Shown: positions 1 to 12,547 of the stretch, piece by piece | Position numbering within the stretch: the first letter of the stretch is position 1 | Layout: each line of letters opens with the position of its first letter | DNA from: Osedax fenrisi | Taxonomy: Eukaryota; Annelida; Polychaeta; Sabellida; Siboglinidae | Direction of reading: 5' to 3' | Assembly (NCBI GenBank): GCA_964019155.1 | Contig: OZ025243.1 | Span: forward strand, 11,901,444 to 11,965,443 | DNA length: 64,000 nt | The notes under the pieces: model-generated | What the model saw: only the letters and a program-made list of their open reading frames with translations | Databases searched by the model: none | What the model was told of the DNA's origin: nothing | Position numbers and translations under genes: made by a program

Positions 1-20
1 TGAATGTATTTTCTAAACTA

Positions 21-334
21 CCCAGCAAACAGTAATAGCAGCATAATAGCAGCATAACAGCATATGCTAGAGCCTCAAATGTTTACATTGTGCTATTATG
101 CTGCTATTAAATGTATATTATGCTGCTATTATGCTGCTATTAATTTATAATTATTAATTTAATTTTTATTATTATAATATCAGCATAACAGCAGCATAAT
201 AGCGTGACAAATTAATAGCAGCATAATAGCAGCATAATATACATTTAATAGCAGCATAATAGCATACTGTAAACATTTGAGGCTCTAGCATATGCTGTTA
301 TGCTGCTATTATGCTGCTCTTACTGTTAGCTGGG
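21..334. mobile_element. Foldback MITE, near-complete palindrome, TA target duplication
   Basis: The left arm (about 21-155) and the right arm (about 200-334) are inverted copies of each other. Ends read CCCAGC...GCTGGG and are flanked on each side by TA (19-20 and 335-336). The arms are built from repeats of AGCAGCATAATAGC, and both contain the block CATATGCTAGAGCCTCAAATG. Only a short AT-rich loop separates them. No coding capacity. The TA duplication fits a Tc1/mariner-like mobiliser, but the superfamily is inferred. Confidence 0.85.
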
Positions 335-336
335 TA

Positions 337-499
337 GTGTGAGGACTGTATACAATTACAGTGACGAAGATAATTATACAGAATCATTTTCATATTATTA
401 CTTGACCATCGCAGTGAAGATAGATATTACCATGATGTTAGGGGATGGGATAGTAGATATTAAGAAGATAACATATACACTTTGGATATATAAATATAA

Positions 500-547
<48 letters not shown>

Positions 548-1599
548 TATATATATAAAGTAAGTATATCTAAGTGTGAGATCATTTCCCCGGTAATGGA
601 AAGAAAATAAGGGAGATGACAACGTAAATAAGTTCATATGGGAATAATAAAGTAATTTTAATATTTTCGGAAATTCTATCCACATTGTTAAAAATAATGA
701 CTATAAAAACAACTAGTTTTCTTTAAACATAAGGTTAATTGTTTTGTATATACAAAAAAACCTTTAGTTCATTAAAGCAAAACTAAAGGGATTAGGAAAA
801 CCTTTATTTTGTAGTAAATTATAACAAAATGGTTTTTGAAGACCTTTACTTTTTAATAATAATTACATTTTTCGAACACTTTACTTTTTATTAAATAATA
901 ACTAAAGAGTTTCGAACCCCTTAGCTATAATCTCTAGTTTTAGAAACAAAAAGTAGTTTAATATATTAATTAATATATAATTAAAACAAAATATGTTTTT
1001 GATATTTTTAGTTTTTATAAACATTTAAAACATATTTTGTAAGTAATATTAAACAATATATAATTTATAAGTTGAAAATAGTGTTCTATATTTACATATT
1101 ATTAATTTTATGTGTAAATATATATTTTGTTTAAATTGTATTTTTTATAACATTATAATTTCACATAGAAATATAACAAAATTTAAAAAGTAATTATTTC
1201 TCTTCCAATATATTATGTTCGCTAATATGAGAATAGAGCTTACTTATTGTCAGAAAACGCGTTTTCAGCGCGCTTACAGCTTAATTAAATGCTTAATTAG
1301 CTAGTGCTGTATTTGTTTAAATTATATAGTTATATTTATAATAATAATTTTTTATAATTTCAATATATATATATAGCATAGATATTTGAATTATGTAGAT
1401 TCAAATTTAGATACATTTTGTTCACCAATAAATTGTGGCGAATTTCTATGCAAAATGCCCATAACAAAATTAATCTCAAGATTGTCAATAAATTAATTAA
1501 CTTATAAATAATATATTTTTGGTAGACATTATTTTTTATATTTTTATTATTAATTATTTAAAAAAAATAATGAAATTATATCATATAGTAATCTAATAA
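337..1599. other. AT-rich intergenic stretch, no gene seen
   Basis: Contains a (TA)n tract at about 506-556 and a short GC palindrome around 1256-1275 (AAACGCGTTTT followed by CAGCGCGC). Between 720 and 960 there are several CTTTA/TAAAG-type motifs that might belong to an eroded element, but I could not define ends. No ORF here is believable as a protein. Confidence 0.5.
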
Positions 1600-2240
1600 T
1601 CTTCTACTTAATACCTCTAAACTACGTTGTTATATCTTTCTCCATCAACAACTTACTTCCCTCCTTTTCTTATTGATAACATAGTAATATCTCCTTATCC
1701 TATAGGATAAGGAATAGTATACTGCATCCAACTTAGGTTTACTTTTTGATTCTACTCTTTCCTTCATTCTTCATATTACTTACATCACTAAATCTGCAAA
1801 TTATCATCTATTTAGAATTAGAAAAATACGAAAATCAATTACTGTATCTCTTACTAAAACTCTAGTTAATTCCCTTGTCCACTCACGCATAGATTACTAA
1901 ATCTAGTTATTCGTTCATCAATCCGTATAACATATAACCTATGTATTCGAGATCATTCCTCTACTTCCTAATACCAACACTTACCTCCATGGTTCACATT
2001 TAACAAACGCTATGATTATCGCATACTATCTATTTTTCATTCCTCAATATACTCTTCGAATTACCCCTCCTATATATCTGCTTCTCGAGAACAACGATCT
2101 TCTCGTCCATCTCTTAGAAACCATGTATCTCATATTCTATCTACCCCTATTCTCCTTCCCTCAAAAAGTAATACTAGGGCACTGAGTTATATTGGTCTAA
2201 AACTATGTAATTTACTCCCACCCTATATAGATCCATAAAA
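1600..2240 (+). mobile_element. Decayed non-LTR retrotransposon, 3' part of ORF2
   Basis: A pyrimidine-rich stretch that translates in pieces to the C-terminal region typical of CR1/jockey-type ORF2. The best piece (about 2100-2235) reads RSPSLRNHVSHILSTP, then an ALSYIGLKLCNLLPP-like segment corresponding to the family's 'WNSLP' end. It has stop codons and frame shifts. An 8-bp palindrome repeat (TCCTTATCCTATAGGATAAGGA) lies near 1692. Confidence 0.55.
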
Positions 2241-2391
2241 TCGCATAATATATTCATAAAATATATACAACAATTGATATCAGGTGGCAACATGTAATAC
2301 TAATATTGTTTGTCATTATTATTTTATTTATTAATTTCCGTACGGTTTATTCTATTTTATTTTATTATTATTAATGGTATTTATTGTTTTA

Positions 2392-2433
<42 letters not shown>

Positions 2434-2717
2434 AAATACAGAATACAAATAATAGATTATAATCTATTATTTGTATTCTATATATACACATTTGAGAAAT
2501 CATTTAAGATTTATTTAGGTATTTAAATATACTTTCAATCAATCAATCAATCAATATAGTATATATATATATAGTATAGGATATATAATAATTAATTAAT
2601 AGACACATTTGTATGACAATTTAAAATGTCAATCAATTAATTTTATTTTAAATTGTCTATTATAATAAAATAGTATAACCATTATAATGGTATTATATAT
2701 ATATATATATATATAAT
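2241..2717. repeat. AT-rich spacer with (TA)n and short palindromes
   Basis: Holds (TA)n at about 2394-2432 and 2697-2714. It also has an inverted repeat around 2436-2480 (ACAAATAATAGATTATAATC and its complement) and a (CAAT)n run near 2537. No gene seen. Confidence 0.6.
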
Positions 2718-3095
2718 TGGAACGAGTATGAGTACCCCTGGCGACGGTTACGGTGATGTTTCTATCCTTATTCTATATGGCGATACGATTAATGGCACAG
2801 CGCCACGGTTTCTATTCCTGCACTATATCGTTTGGCAACCCTGGACACACGTCAATCACTTATGTTCAGGCGCATGCGCCTCAGTTCCGAAGATCAACTC
2901 GCCGAACGCTATCTGTTCACATCGAGGGATCGAGGTTTCGCTATACTAGATCGGTCGCTATATCGTACACATATAATAGACGATGTTTTTAGAGTTTCTT
3001 CGGCGATCCATTACTAATTAGGCGCATTTTTTAGGCGCCGGAGACTTTGCTCGCTGCTGACTTCAGTGGTTCTTTTTATCCGCGAAAATAAAGCT
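2718..3095 (+). other. Unassigned GC-enriched block ending in AATAAA
   Basis: Much richer in GC than its surroundings, with CpG-containing words, and bounded on the left by (TA)n. Two overlapping plus-strand frames stay open for 60-74 codons (for example 2728-2949), but neither resembles a family I know. An AATAAA lies at about 3088. It could be a terminal exon, a retrogene fragment or the 3' end of a transposon; the sequence does not decide. Confidence 0.3.
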
Positions 3096-3535
3096 AATTA
3101 TAACAATAAACAAACTCTCTTTTTACTATCAACTTGCGTAGTAAACATATGATTTGTATGATAGATGTTAATATAGTTTATGTTTATTTAATATTAGTTA
3201 TATATATATATGTGAACGGTATATAATATATATATATATATTAAATTTATATATAATTATATATATTTTACAATTTATTATGCTAACTATTATAATTATA
3301 TTAAAACAATGGAAAGATAGCATCATGTATGTGGTAAACAATTGTGTTATCTCACGTTCTCACGTTCGTCCTTGAATAAGTCGCTATTTTTTAATTGTTC
3401 GTATTTATCGTCATCATTTCTATAAATTCATAAACATTACCTAGATATTTTATATATATATATATAATAATTAAAAACTATAATAATAAGTATTACATTA
3501 TTATTATTTTCAGTATTATATATATATATATATAT

Positions 3536-3619
<84 letters not shown>

Positions 3620-3750
3620 ATGTATGTGTATACGTACATATATGTTATTATGTGTAAGTTATATTAATAAATATATATATATAATCCCGTTAAATTTAAC
3701 AAATTATTAAATTGTAAGTGAATATTTAATATATATAACAATACTATATA
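3096..3750. repeat. AT-rich spacer with long (TA)n(TG)n tract
   Basis: The main feature is a compound microsatellite at about 3515-3622: a long (TA)n run changing into (TG)n and TGTATG. No gene seen. Confidence 0.7.
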
Positions 3751-4172
3751 CCCAGTAAGTAAAGTAATCAAAGTTCGTAATGAGATTACAATCCAGCAAG
3801 TAATCAGATGACTATCATGGGCTGTGTATTGATTACAATCATTTATATGCATTCGATTATGGAACATTTATTTAAATTTGTGGTCAGTTAACTATCATTT
3901 ATTATAATCATATTAATATCATTGATTTGAATTATTTCTGTTAAATTTGACAATGCTTACTAAATGATCATAAATCAAGGTTGATCATATAACTATAATT
4001 TCTTACAATCATATTAATATCAATGATTTAGAAGTGTAGTTCGTAATCAAAGCATAGTTTCTTATCAATGATTTTAATATGATTGTAATCATATTATGAT
4101 CAGTTAATCAACAATCATGATGATGATAGAACTATAGTCTAAACACTATCACTGATTACTTTACTTTCTGGG
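3751..4172. mobile_element. 422-bp MITE with ~21-bp inverted ends and TA duplication
   Basis: The left end is CCCAGTAAGTAAAGTAATCA. The right end, complemented, is CCCAGAAAGTAAAGTAATCA, one mismatch in 20. Both are flanked by TA. The interior repeats a degenerate ATCATATTAATATCAATGAT motif in both orientations. No coding capacity. It shares the CCCAG start and TA duplication with the element at 21-334, so the two may use related transposases (inference). Confidence 0.85.
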
Positions 4173-4197
4173 TATATACATATATTATAAATATATT

Positions 4198-4275
<78 letters not shown>

Positions 4276-4330
4276 ATAAATATATATATTTAAAATTATA
4301 ATAAAAATATATTCATATGTATATTTTCAT

Positions 4331-5710
4331 ATGTATATTTCTTTTTCAACAGGCACTTTTCCAAATTTGTTTAAAAAATCCAAAGTTATTCCCATCTATA
4401 AATCAGGTAATAAAAATGACTTTAATAATTATAGACCCATATGTTTGAATATTCAATTCTCGAAAATCTTAGAAAAATTGTTTTTTTCAAGATTACTTTC
4501 TTTCTGTGATTTTCATAACATAATTAGTAGTTCACAATTTGGGTTCAGGAAAGGCCTCAGTACCCTCCATGCTATAGAAACCCTTCAAAAAGCTATTATT
4601 GATTCTCTGATCTCCAATAAATACTGTGTTGGCCTATTCATTGACTTAAAAAAAGCATTTGACACAGTCAACCATGAAATACTCTTAAAAAAGCTTGACT
4701 TTTACGGTATAAGAGGATTACCTCTATCATGGTTATCATCATATCTTAAAGACAGAAGTCAATTTACAAATTATAATAACTGTATGTCTACTACTACTAA
4801 TATAGATATCGGTGTCCCCCAAGGTTCTATTCTTGGGCCGCTTCTTTTTCTTATATTTATTAATGACATGCCGACCTGCTCTATTAATAATACGCTTATA
4901 CTATTTGCTGATGACACCAATATTATAATTAGTGATTGTTCAGCCAACAAACTAAAAGTTAAATTACAGCTGACAATTAATGAAATAATGTTATGGGTAA
5001 AATCAAATAAGTTGACAATTAACATTGATAAAACTCACTGCATGTCATTTAGAAATGATATAGAATTTGAAATAGAAATTGAAAATGAGCTTCTAGTTCA
5101 AGTATCTGAAACAAAGTTCCTTGGACTAATCATTGATAATTCATTGAACTGGAAATCTCATTTTCAATTTCTAAAGAATAAATTATTAAAAATATATTGG
5201 ATCATAAAAAATGTATCATTCTGCCTTAATGAATCAGCTATGATTAAACTTTATTATGCACTTTTTTATCCCCATTTAATTTATTGTTTAGAAATTTGGG
5301 GGCATACATATAAATCTAATATAGACTGTATTCATGTTATACAAAAAAAAGTATTAAAATTAGTTTTTTCTAAACCTATAGATTTTAGTTCAAACAAATT
5401 ATTTATTGATCATAAGTTATTAAATATCTTTGATTTGTGTAAATATAAAACACTAATATTTATGCATAGAATATATTATAAAACTTGTAGTCCAAGTATT
5501 TATAAACATTATAAAAGAATAACTAAAAAAAAAATTAATACAAGGAGTACTTTTGATTTCATTCAACCTTATAATAAATATAACTATATGAATAATTATT
5601 TAATGTCATATGGACCAAGACTTTGGAATGAATTAAATATTGATAAAAGAAAATTAGTATCTATTTCCCTTTTCAGTAATAATATTTTTAATTATTTTGT
5701 AACCTTGTGA
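4331..5710 (+). CDS. Non-LTR retrotransposon reverse transcriptase (5'-truncated ORF2)
   Basis: An uninterrupted 459-codon frame encoding the reverse transcriptase part of a LINE ORF2. Motifs in order: NNYRPICLN (res. 32-40), GFRKGLSTLHA (71-81), the first catalytic aspartate in FIDLKKAFDTVNH (103-115), GVPQGSILGPLLF (161-173), the catalytic FADD (192-195), NIDKT (231-235) and KFLGLIIDNSLNWKSH (262-277). The endonuclease domain is missing: upstream sequence goes straight into a (TA)n tract at 4201-4273, so the copy is 5'-truncated, as is usual for LINEs. The nominal ATG is therefore not a native start. The frame is free of stops, so the insertion is young. Motif order fits the CR1/L2/jockey group; the exact clade is not determined. 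Codons are AT-rich, unlike the host genes here. Confidence 0.9.
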   Translation: MYISFSTGTFPNLFKKSKVIPIYKSGNKNDFNNYRPICLNIQFSKILEKLFFSRLLSFCDFHNIISSSQFGFRKGLSTLHAIETLQKAIIDSLISNKYCVGLFIDLKKAFDTVNHEILLKKLDFYGIRGLPLSWLSSYLKDRSQFTNYNNCMSTTTNIDIGVPQGSILGPLLFLIFINDMPTCSINNTLILFADDTNIIISDCSANKLKVKLQLTINEIMLWVKSNKLTINIDKTHCMSFRNDIEFEIEIENELLVQVSETKFLGLIIDNSLNWKSHFQFLKNKLLKIYWIIKNVSFCLNESAMIKLYYALFYPHLIYCLEIWGHTYKSNIDCIHVIQKKVLKLVFSKPIDFSSNKLFIDHKLLNIFDLCKYKTLIFMHRIYYKTCSPSIYKHYKRITKKKINTRSTFDFIQPYNKYNYMNNYLMSYGPRLWNELNIDKRKLVSISLFSNNIFNYFVTL

Positions 5711-6455
5711 TTTTTTAATCTACTATTATTTTTCTACTTCAAATTATATTTTAACATTTTTTTAAATTTTAATAAGTTTACTATTTTTAATAAATTTTAT
5801 CTTTACTCAGACTTTTACATTGATTTCTCCTTTTTATCCATATTTTATACTATAATTACGCTTTTATATAATATTATATACTATTTTTAATACATTTTAT
5901 CTTTACTCAGACTTTTACATTTGACATTTTTACATTAATTTCTTCTTTTTTCCATATTTTATACTATAACTACTCTTCGACTTATGAAAACTATCTAAAT
6001 ATTTTTTACTTTGTGTAGATAATTTGTAAATTTATTTTTGAATATTTGCCAAACATATATTTATTATTCTTTATATTAAATTTTCATATATTTACTCTTC
6101 TTAACCTTTCTTGTCTGTTTTTAGTTTTTTAGTCGTTTTAGTTTTCTTAATGTTTATTTTGTTTATTTTTATATATTATATGATGATTTTTGATAATTTT
6201 TTCAAGTCCTTCATAAGTACAATTATTTGATCTTATTCATAATTAGATTTAGTGTAAACAGGAAGTCAACTTAGATATAATAGTATGTTATATATATAGT
6301 TTATTCTTTATTTCAGGAATTTATTATTCCAATTATAATTGTACTTTTTAGGACTTGTCAAAATAATAAAGGGTAATTGTCTCGATAAGCTCTGCTTCTA
6401 CAATTACCCGGTTGTTAAAACCAAATCTGATAATAATAATAATAATAATAAATAT
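5711..6455 (+). mobile_element. 3' UTR and (TAA)n tail of the LINE at 4331
   Basis: T-rich non-coding sequence ends in GGGTAATTGT, a 20-base loop and ACAATTACCC (6372-6411), a perfect 10-bp stem. CCAAATCTGA and (TAA)n at about 6430-6452 follow. The same end recurs inverted at 52915-53060, which supports reading it as the element's 3' terminus. The hairpin is probably what the element's own reverse transcriptase recognises (inference from LINE biology). Confidence 0.75.
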
Positions 6456-6812
6456 TATAATCATAATCGTTGTAATTATTATAATGATAATTTACATATA
6501 TACTGATATTTTTGATAGTTTATTTACATTTTTTACTTGTATTTTTAATAATGATAAAAATATGTTATAAGTGTACACTATACAATGTACACTATACATT
6601 GTATAGTGTACATTGTATATAGAGTATAATGTTTACTATATATATATGAGGGGTAGTATGCATCAAGTTTATAATATAAATATAGCATTATTTATGATGA
6701 ACAATATTAACTGCTATTTCAAATTCTACTTTTAATTATAATCTATAGTATAGCATTATTTGTAAATAAACATAAATAAATAATACAACAGTTATGTATA
6801 GTTGTAATTCAG

Positions 6813-6843
<31 letters not shown>

Positions 6844-6972
6844 TTATTTTGTAGCTAACATCTTATGTATACACATAGTATTTAAATTACAGAATTAAAT
6901 ACGAGATCAAGTATTCATTACAGAAATAATGATTCATCATTATTGCTTTAGTTATATATGGTATTATAATAT

Positions 6973-7049
<77 letters not shown>

Positions 7050-7118
7050 ATGTGAGTGTGATATAATACCTTGTCATGCTGGTTAAAGGTTGAATTAATG
7101 ACATATCAAATGTTTTTC

Positions 7119-7149
<31 letters not shown>

Positions 7150-7410
7150 CTTTAGGCAAAAGAAGATTAGAGAGGCGCCTCTTGACTATCTTGCCTTTTT
7201 TCTTTGGATGCTTGATATTATAATGCTTATAGTTGAATATAGTGAGTAGCATCCTGTATAAAACACATAGTAGAATATGAGAATATGATCTACCAGATAT
7301 GGGAAAACTTGGGACTGTAATCGAAATTCGTGTACGTTTGTAGATTGTGTACGTTATAAATATTCTGATTATAGTCAGCAATATTTGCAGCGTATATATA
7401 TAGTCATATA

Positions 7411-7447
<37 letters not shown>

Positions 7448-8944
7448 TTACATGTATATATAAATATATATATATATATAATGTATTTTATTATTATAAA
7501 TATTGTAATGAATCGAAATAATATGATTCAATAATACAATCATTCGATCAAGGACACGAACCATTTATTCATATTTTAGTATTGCATAATGTATTACAAT
7601 ATATGAACATGCGATAAATATAACGAATATTATTATGTAATAAAATAAACATTAGTACATTATTTCTAGCGAATATGCATACTATAAATAGGGAATATTC
7701 GTATATATAATTATAATATAATGTGATATATATAAGAACGTTTCTGGCATAATTGAATACAAATAAGTGCATATCGGTTAATATGAAAAAGAGAGAGATA
7801 AGTAAATAATAAATATAAATCATGTTTGTCTTCAATATAAATAAGTTAAAATATATTTAACAAATTGGTAAATATAAGTATACTATATTTATAAAAACTA
7901 TTTTGTCACCTGATTTACTGTATGAAAATTTCAGTAAAAATCTTCTAAATAGTAATAATATATCCTACAATTATTTTAATAACAATAATTATTTCACAAT
8001 CCATGAATCCTCATCAGGGTTAATTATTATTGTTCATAATTCATCCACCTTCAATAATAAAAACTAAACCTGCACTGATATGCGTGAATGTACATTAAAT
8101 CCAAGTCCCAAGCGTACTATCATTGATTAATAGTAATGTAATGGAAACATATACAATGTGAATTCTTAAGATTCATTTCAAACTATAAAAATAAATCAGA
8201 TACATTTGTAGATTTGCACATAATATCATTTAATGTTCTTCCTTTCACAATTATCGAAGTGAATTATTTCCTCACCTTCTCAATTTCTCTGAATATTTGT
8301 AATGCCATCCTTCGATTATCCTATATACAATCTGCATTAGTTAAAACACACCTTTCGTCTCTCAAGCGTCATTCTGCATGATGTATTCCACTTATCATTA
8401 AAAGTACCCACAATTTACTCTCATATTCTGTTGTTTATAACAAAACGAAAACTTAAATTATTATCATCAAAAAGAAACCCATTCTTTGTAAATTAATTCT
8501 AAAAAATGTAAGTAAATATTACAAATGTCTTATATACCTATATACCTATATATAGGCAATAGGCAATAGCCTATATTTGTTTGTAATTAGAATAATAATT
8601 AGATTTTAATATTAGAATACGTATACGTAAAACAGAATTTAATTATTAACACATGTGTTTACTTAACTTGGAATTCCCGTAATATGGAAAATTATCTCTA
8701 GAATATTTGACGATATTAATATTTCACTATTTTATACAAATTATATGCTCACCTATTCCTATATCATATTATATGATAATATGATATATCTATTTGTAAT
8801 TCTTTAGTACTCTTAAGAGTATTAATTGATACTATTATACAATAGTATTAGTATAATATACTATAGTATAGTATGAGACGAGACAATATACTGGCCCGTA
8901 TTGCTAATATTGTAAGTTACAATTTGTAACCTAATTTTTAGGTA
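6456..8944. other. Gene-poor AT-rich block with microsatellites
   Basis: Contains a palindrome of TACAATGTACACTATACATTG type at about 6572-6618 and (TA)n at 6813-6841, 6977-7034, 7119-7143 and 7418-7446. I see no convincing coding exon. Frames of about 100 codons on the minus strand at 7106-7417 and 7569-7835 are low-complexity and match nothing recognisable. Confidence 0.5.
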
Positions 8945-9150
8945 CTGACATTCAAGTTCGTCAGAAATAATCGGCCATTAACGTATAATGTTGACTATTT
9001 GCTATTAAGGTAAAACAAAGAAAAATATGTGTCCTAAGCTTATTTTGGAATACTATTGTTGATGTAATAGTATAAGAAAGTCTATTCCAGATAATAGGTT
9101 CATAGATTAAGAAGGCTATATTTTGTTTTACAGATAACGTATACAAATCA
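8945..9150 (-). mobile_element. LINE ORF2 C-terminal fragment
   Basis: The minus strand encodes about 60 residues including IIWNRLSYTITSTIVFQNKL followed by RTHIFLCFT. This matches the 'P..WN.LP ... FK..LKTHLF' end of CR1/jockey ORF2. It is isolated and short, so it is a dead remnant. Confidence 0.55.
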
Positions 9151-9156
9151 GGATAA

Positions 9157-9230
9157 CTAAGGGCGAGGTGTAAGGCTGTGTGTAAGGGTGGGATGTAAGG
9201 GTGAGGTGTAAGGGTGAGATGTAAGATGTA
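9157..9230. repeat. Minisatellite of ~13 bp, unit TAAGGGTGAGGTG
   Basis: About five imperfect copies of TAAGGGTGAGGTG/TAAGGGTGGGATG. Next to the LINE fragment. No further function visible. Confidence 0.7.
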
Positions 9231-9436
9231 TTTGTGTCACGTGATTCCGTATTGCACATGGTGACGTAATCGGGTCAGATTTGTAATTATTTATAAAATT
9301 GAGTATTATCATTTTGTTTGAACTAGATAACATAATTAATTGAATAAAATAAAACAAAATAAAAAATATAATTATTGGAACGGCGCACCTTCATTAAAGT
9401 TTAATATCTAAGAGCTATGATTTTAACATGGAGGAG

Positions 9437-9500
<64 letters not shown>

Positions 9501-9505
<5 letters not shown>

Positions 9506-9790
9506 ATTGTTATTTTTATTTGGTGGAGTCCTTTCATCCCATCCAGGAACTTAGATGAAGTTTTCACTTATAACTATGTATATGGCTCTAATGTCCCTTC
9601 GAAGCCGCTCCCATATTAAGGCATCCGTGGTTTTAACGAGAGCCGATCATTTACACACAATTATATAAGATTACTTCTAAATAATATTTTAAGACCCATT
9701 TTATCAAATTAATTAATGGTCCGGACGGGGCTCGAACCCGTGTCCTACTGCTTGTGTGTCTGACGCCTTATCCACTGAGCCACACAGGTA

Positions 9791-9791
<1 letters not shown>
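9501..9791 (-). mobile_element. tRNA-derived SINE, copy 1
   Basis: On the minus strand the element starts with a tRNA-like head with an A-box-like TGGCTCAGTGGATAAGG and a B-box GGTTCGAGCCC. A body of about 215 bp follows, with the conserved words ATGCCTTAATATGGGAGCGG and AACTTCATCTAAGTTCCTGG, then an AATAACAATAACAA tail. Copies 2 and 3 are colinear over the full length. Both ends abut (TA)n tracts (about 9438-9500 and 9792-9841). Confidence 0.85.
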
Positions 9792-9841
<50 letters not shown>

Positions 9842-9846
<5 letters not shown>

Positions 9847-11379
9847 TGAAACTTAGATGAATCTCATAATATTATTGTATTTAGTTATTTATTTATCTAT
9901 AGTTTCAATTGTATATATTTTCTATAAAAATAAGTTGTATAATATTTTTTTTCTATATTCCAGGAAATTTCCAGGATATTTCGGAAACAATATTATTTTA
10001 ATTTTAATTTGAAAAATGTATCTAATAAAATATACGAGTGTACTTGTGTGATATTAGAAGAAATATATAAGAACATTTTTAATTAATTCACTATATATAG
10101 TAATGTAAAATATTAGAAAATTCATTTTTGAAAAAAAATTTATGAAATATTAAAAAAAAATGTATTCATCGATTGGATTCTGTGAAACCCGCGCATCTCA
10201 AATCGTACATAATTTATATAATTTAATGCTTTTTCATTTGGTGAATATAAATGAATATTAAAAAAAACTCAGTAGTTGAATTATATTAATAAAAATGATT
10301 TATGTATATGTAATAATATACAATAAAGGTGATAGGATTCTTTAAAATATTTCTTTATATCTTTGAGTTTGAGTATTATGTTAAAATACAACATTATATA
10401 ATATTTATTATGAAAATACTTGATTAATTTAAATAAATAAATATATTAATTAATATAATAATTAATTAATATATAATATTTTTTCAGTTTATTATTAAGT
10501 AGAATGTTATAAACGTTTTATCTATTAGAATATTTATGTATATTATATTATTTTATTGAGTATTTATTTATTTATTTATTGAAATATGAAACTATTTGTA
10601 ATTACAAATTAATTATAATTATTATAATTAATTAAGTATAAATAATAATATAAAACGGAAAAAAAATAATAATTCAAATCCAATTTTTTTTTCAGATTTA
10701 TATAATATATCTTATACTTTATAAAATAAATATAACTTGTTATATATAATTATCAATATTTGAATAAGAATAATAATAAGAATAATCATTTTGTAAAAAG
10801 GTGCGTACACTTTTTTATTAAATATAGATTATTTTCACATTTTATTAAAAATGGCTGGGATTCACAGGGTTAATAATAGGGTTATTTAAAGTATTACAAT
10901 CGTTCACAATTAGTTGTTTAATATTTCAGATATTATCTTCAAAGAAATATAAAAAAATATTATTAGGATATTTATATTTTTTAATGAAAAATTATATAAT
11001 ATATTATAATAAAAGGGTATTTTCCTTAAGTTGAATTGATAGTTATCTTTATTTTTAAATTATTGTTTATAACATAATTGGCACATGAATACAATATATG
11101 AAATTGTGGTATTTTGTCTATAATAAAATATTTATAGGCATTGTATAATATCTTGAGCAGGTCGAATACTGCCTACAAAATAAAATAAATAATACACTAA
11201 TGACAGAAATACTCCACACATTAAATGATATCAATATCAATTATCAATATCTGTCAAAATTGAATCGGTTTAACGTATAGTGAATAAGTGGGGTATGTAT
11301 ACATGTATGTATGCAGGTTGACTGTGATTAGTGGTATAATGGGTTAACGTGCATATTTAAAGTGGAATTTTGTCAAAAT
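9842..11379. other. AT-rich intergenic stretch, no gene seen
   Basis: Very low GC, with long A and T runs and degenerate AATTAATTAA words around 10430-10640. No ORF, RNA gene or element ends could be supported. Confidence 0.5.
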
Positions 11380-12547
11380 ATTGATTTTAAGCTATTTAAA
11401 TAGATAAAGAGTTTGGAGTTTGAAAGAGTTTTAGGGTATTTAACAAAATACATACTTGAAAGCTATTTACATAGATGGTAGCCAATATAATGATGATTAA
11501 AAAATTCAAATATTGGTAAATATTGAAAATAATGTGTCCTATATACGATCCCTGTGGTACGTCATGATGGATTGACCGGGGTGTAGATGTCAAAGAATTA
11601 ATTTTAATATATAATTATCTATTTAAAATATGTGATTTAAACAATTCAAGAGCAGTTTCATTTATACCTATAGACTGAAATCTTAAAATAAAAATACTTT
11701 GGTAACATATTTCAAATGCTGCTGAAAGGTAATACAGTAATACGTATAAAATTGTACAAAATATAAATTGTACAATTTATACAGAAGTGCACTATAAACA
11801 TGTTTATTAAGTGATGAAATACATCGTACGCCGTACGACGTATACTCTGAATGGTAATTAACTATGTATACAACTGTTGTTTCATACGTTCTTTAACATT
11901 TATTTATGATATCGTTACTCAGTATATATTCATTGAGTCGAATAGTTACAACCTTTCAAGTAGTTCAACCTTAAAAGTGTTATATCACTCGTAATCAATG
12001 ATTTATCAAGGTTGCATTTATAATAGTAGAAATAAAATTCGCTAACTTCATGCAAGAATATACTGATCCAGGTATCATTGATTGGTCAATTATATCCTTA
12101 TAGTATAAAAAAAAATAATGCGACAGCTTATGTAAAAAGGTGACTGGAATTGGATAAAGTGAACATGTTGATTTCACAGAAAAGAGAATATGCTCAATCA
12201 GCGAAGTAGAGGGTAGGTTCAGTGATGAAACAGAATATGAAGGAATGTTTGGTACATATAATATAGGGGAAGTAAGGAATGTAATGAATTTATTTACTTT
12301 AGAGGTAACAATTACTTCAACGTTATTAATAGTATCTAATATAAAATTGTCTGGACGAATGAGTTGTTTAAAGAAGAATGAGTTGTGAAGAATGAGGTAG
12401 GTGTCCTAGTAGTATATTGGATATTTAAAATATTTTCTTATAATCATCATGCGTTAGTAAGTATTTCCGTATAATATGTTTGTTTGGTTGTATTGAGTGA
12501 TGTTGTAGTATAACTATAGTATACTATTAGTGCATATTAACCTAAAC

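Noticed and set aside
339..563. ORFs made of repeated Tyr-Ile (also at 9428, 19529, 21047, 22062, 30229, 41593, 46166, 46260, 54465 and 61057)
   Set aside because: They are translations of (TA)n microsatellites and carry no protein signal outside the repeat.
9715..9790. Functional tRNA genes at the SINE heads (also near 16387 and 46660)
   Set aside because: The boxes are present but the same head is joined to an identical 215-bp body in three places, so these are SINE heads, not tRNA genes.
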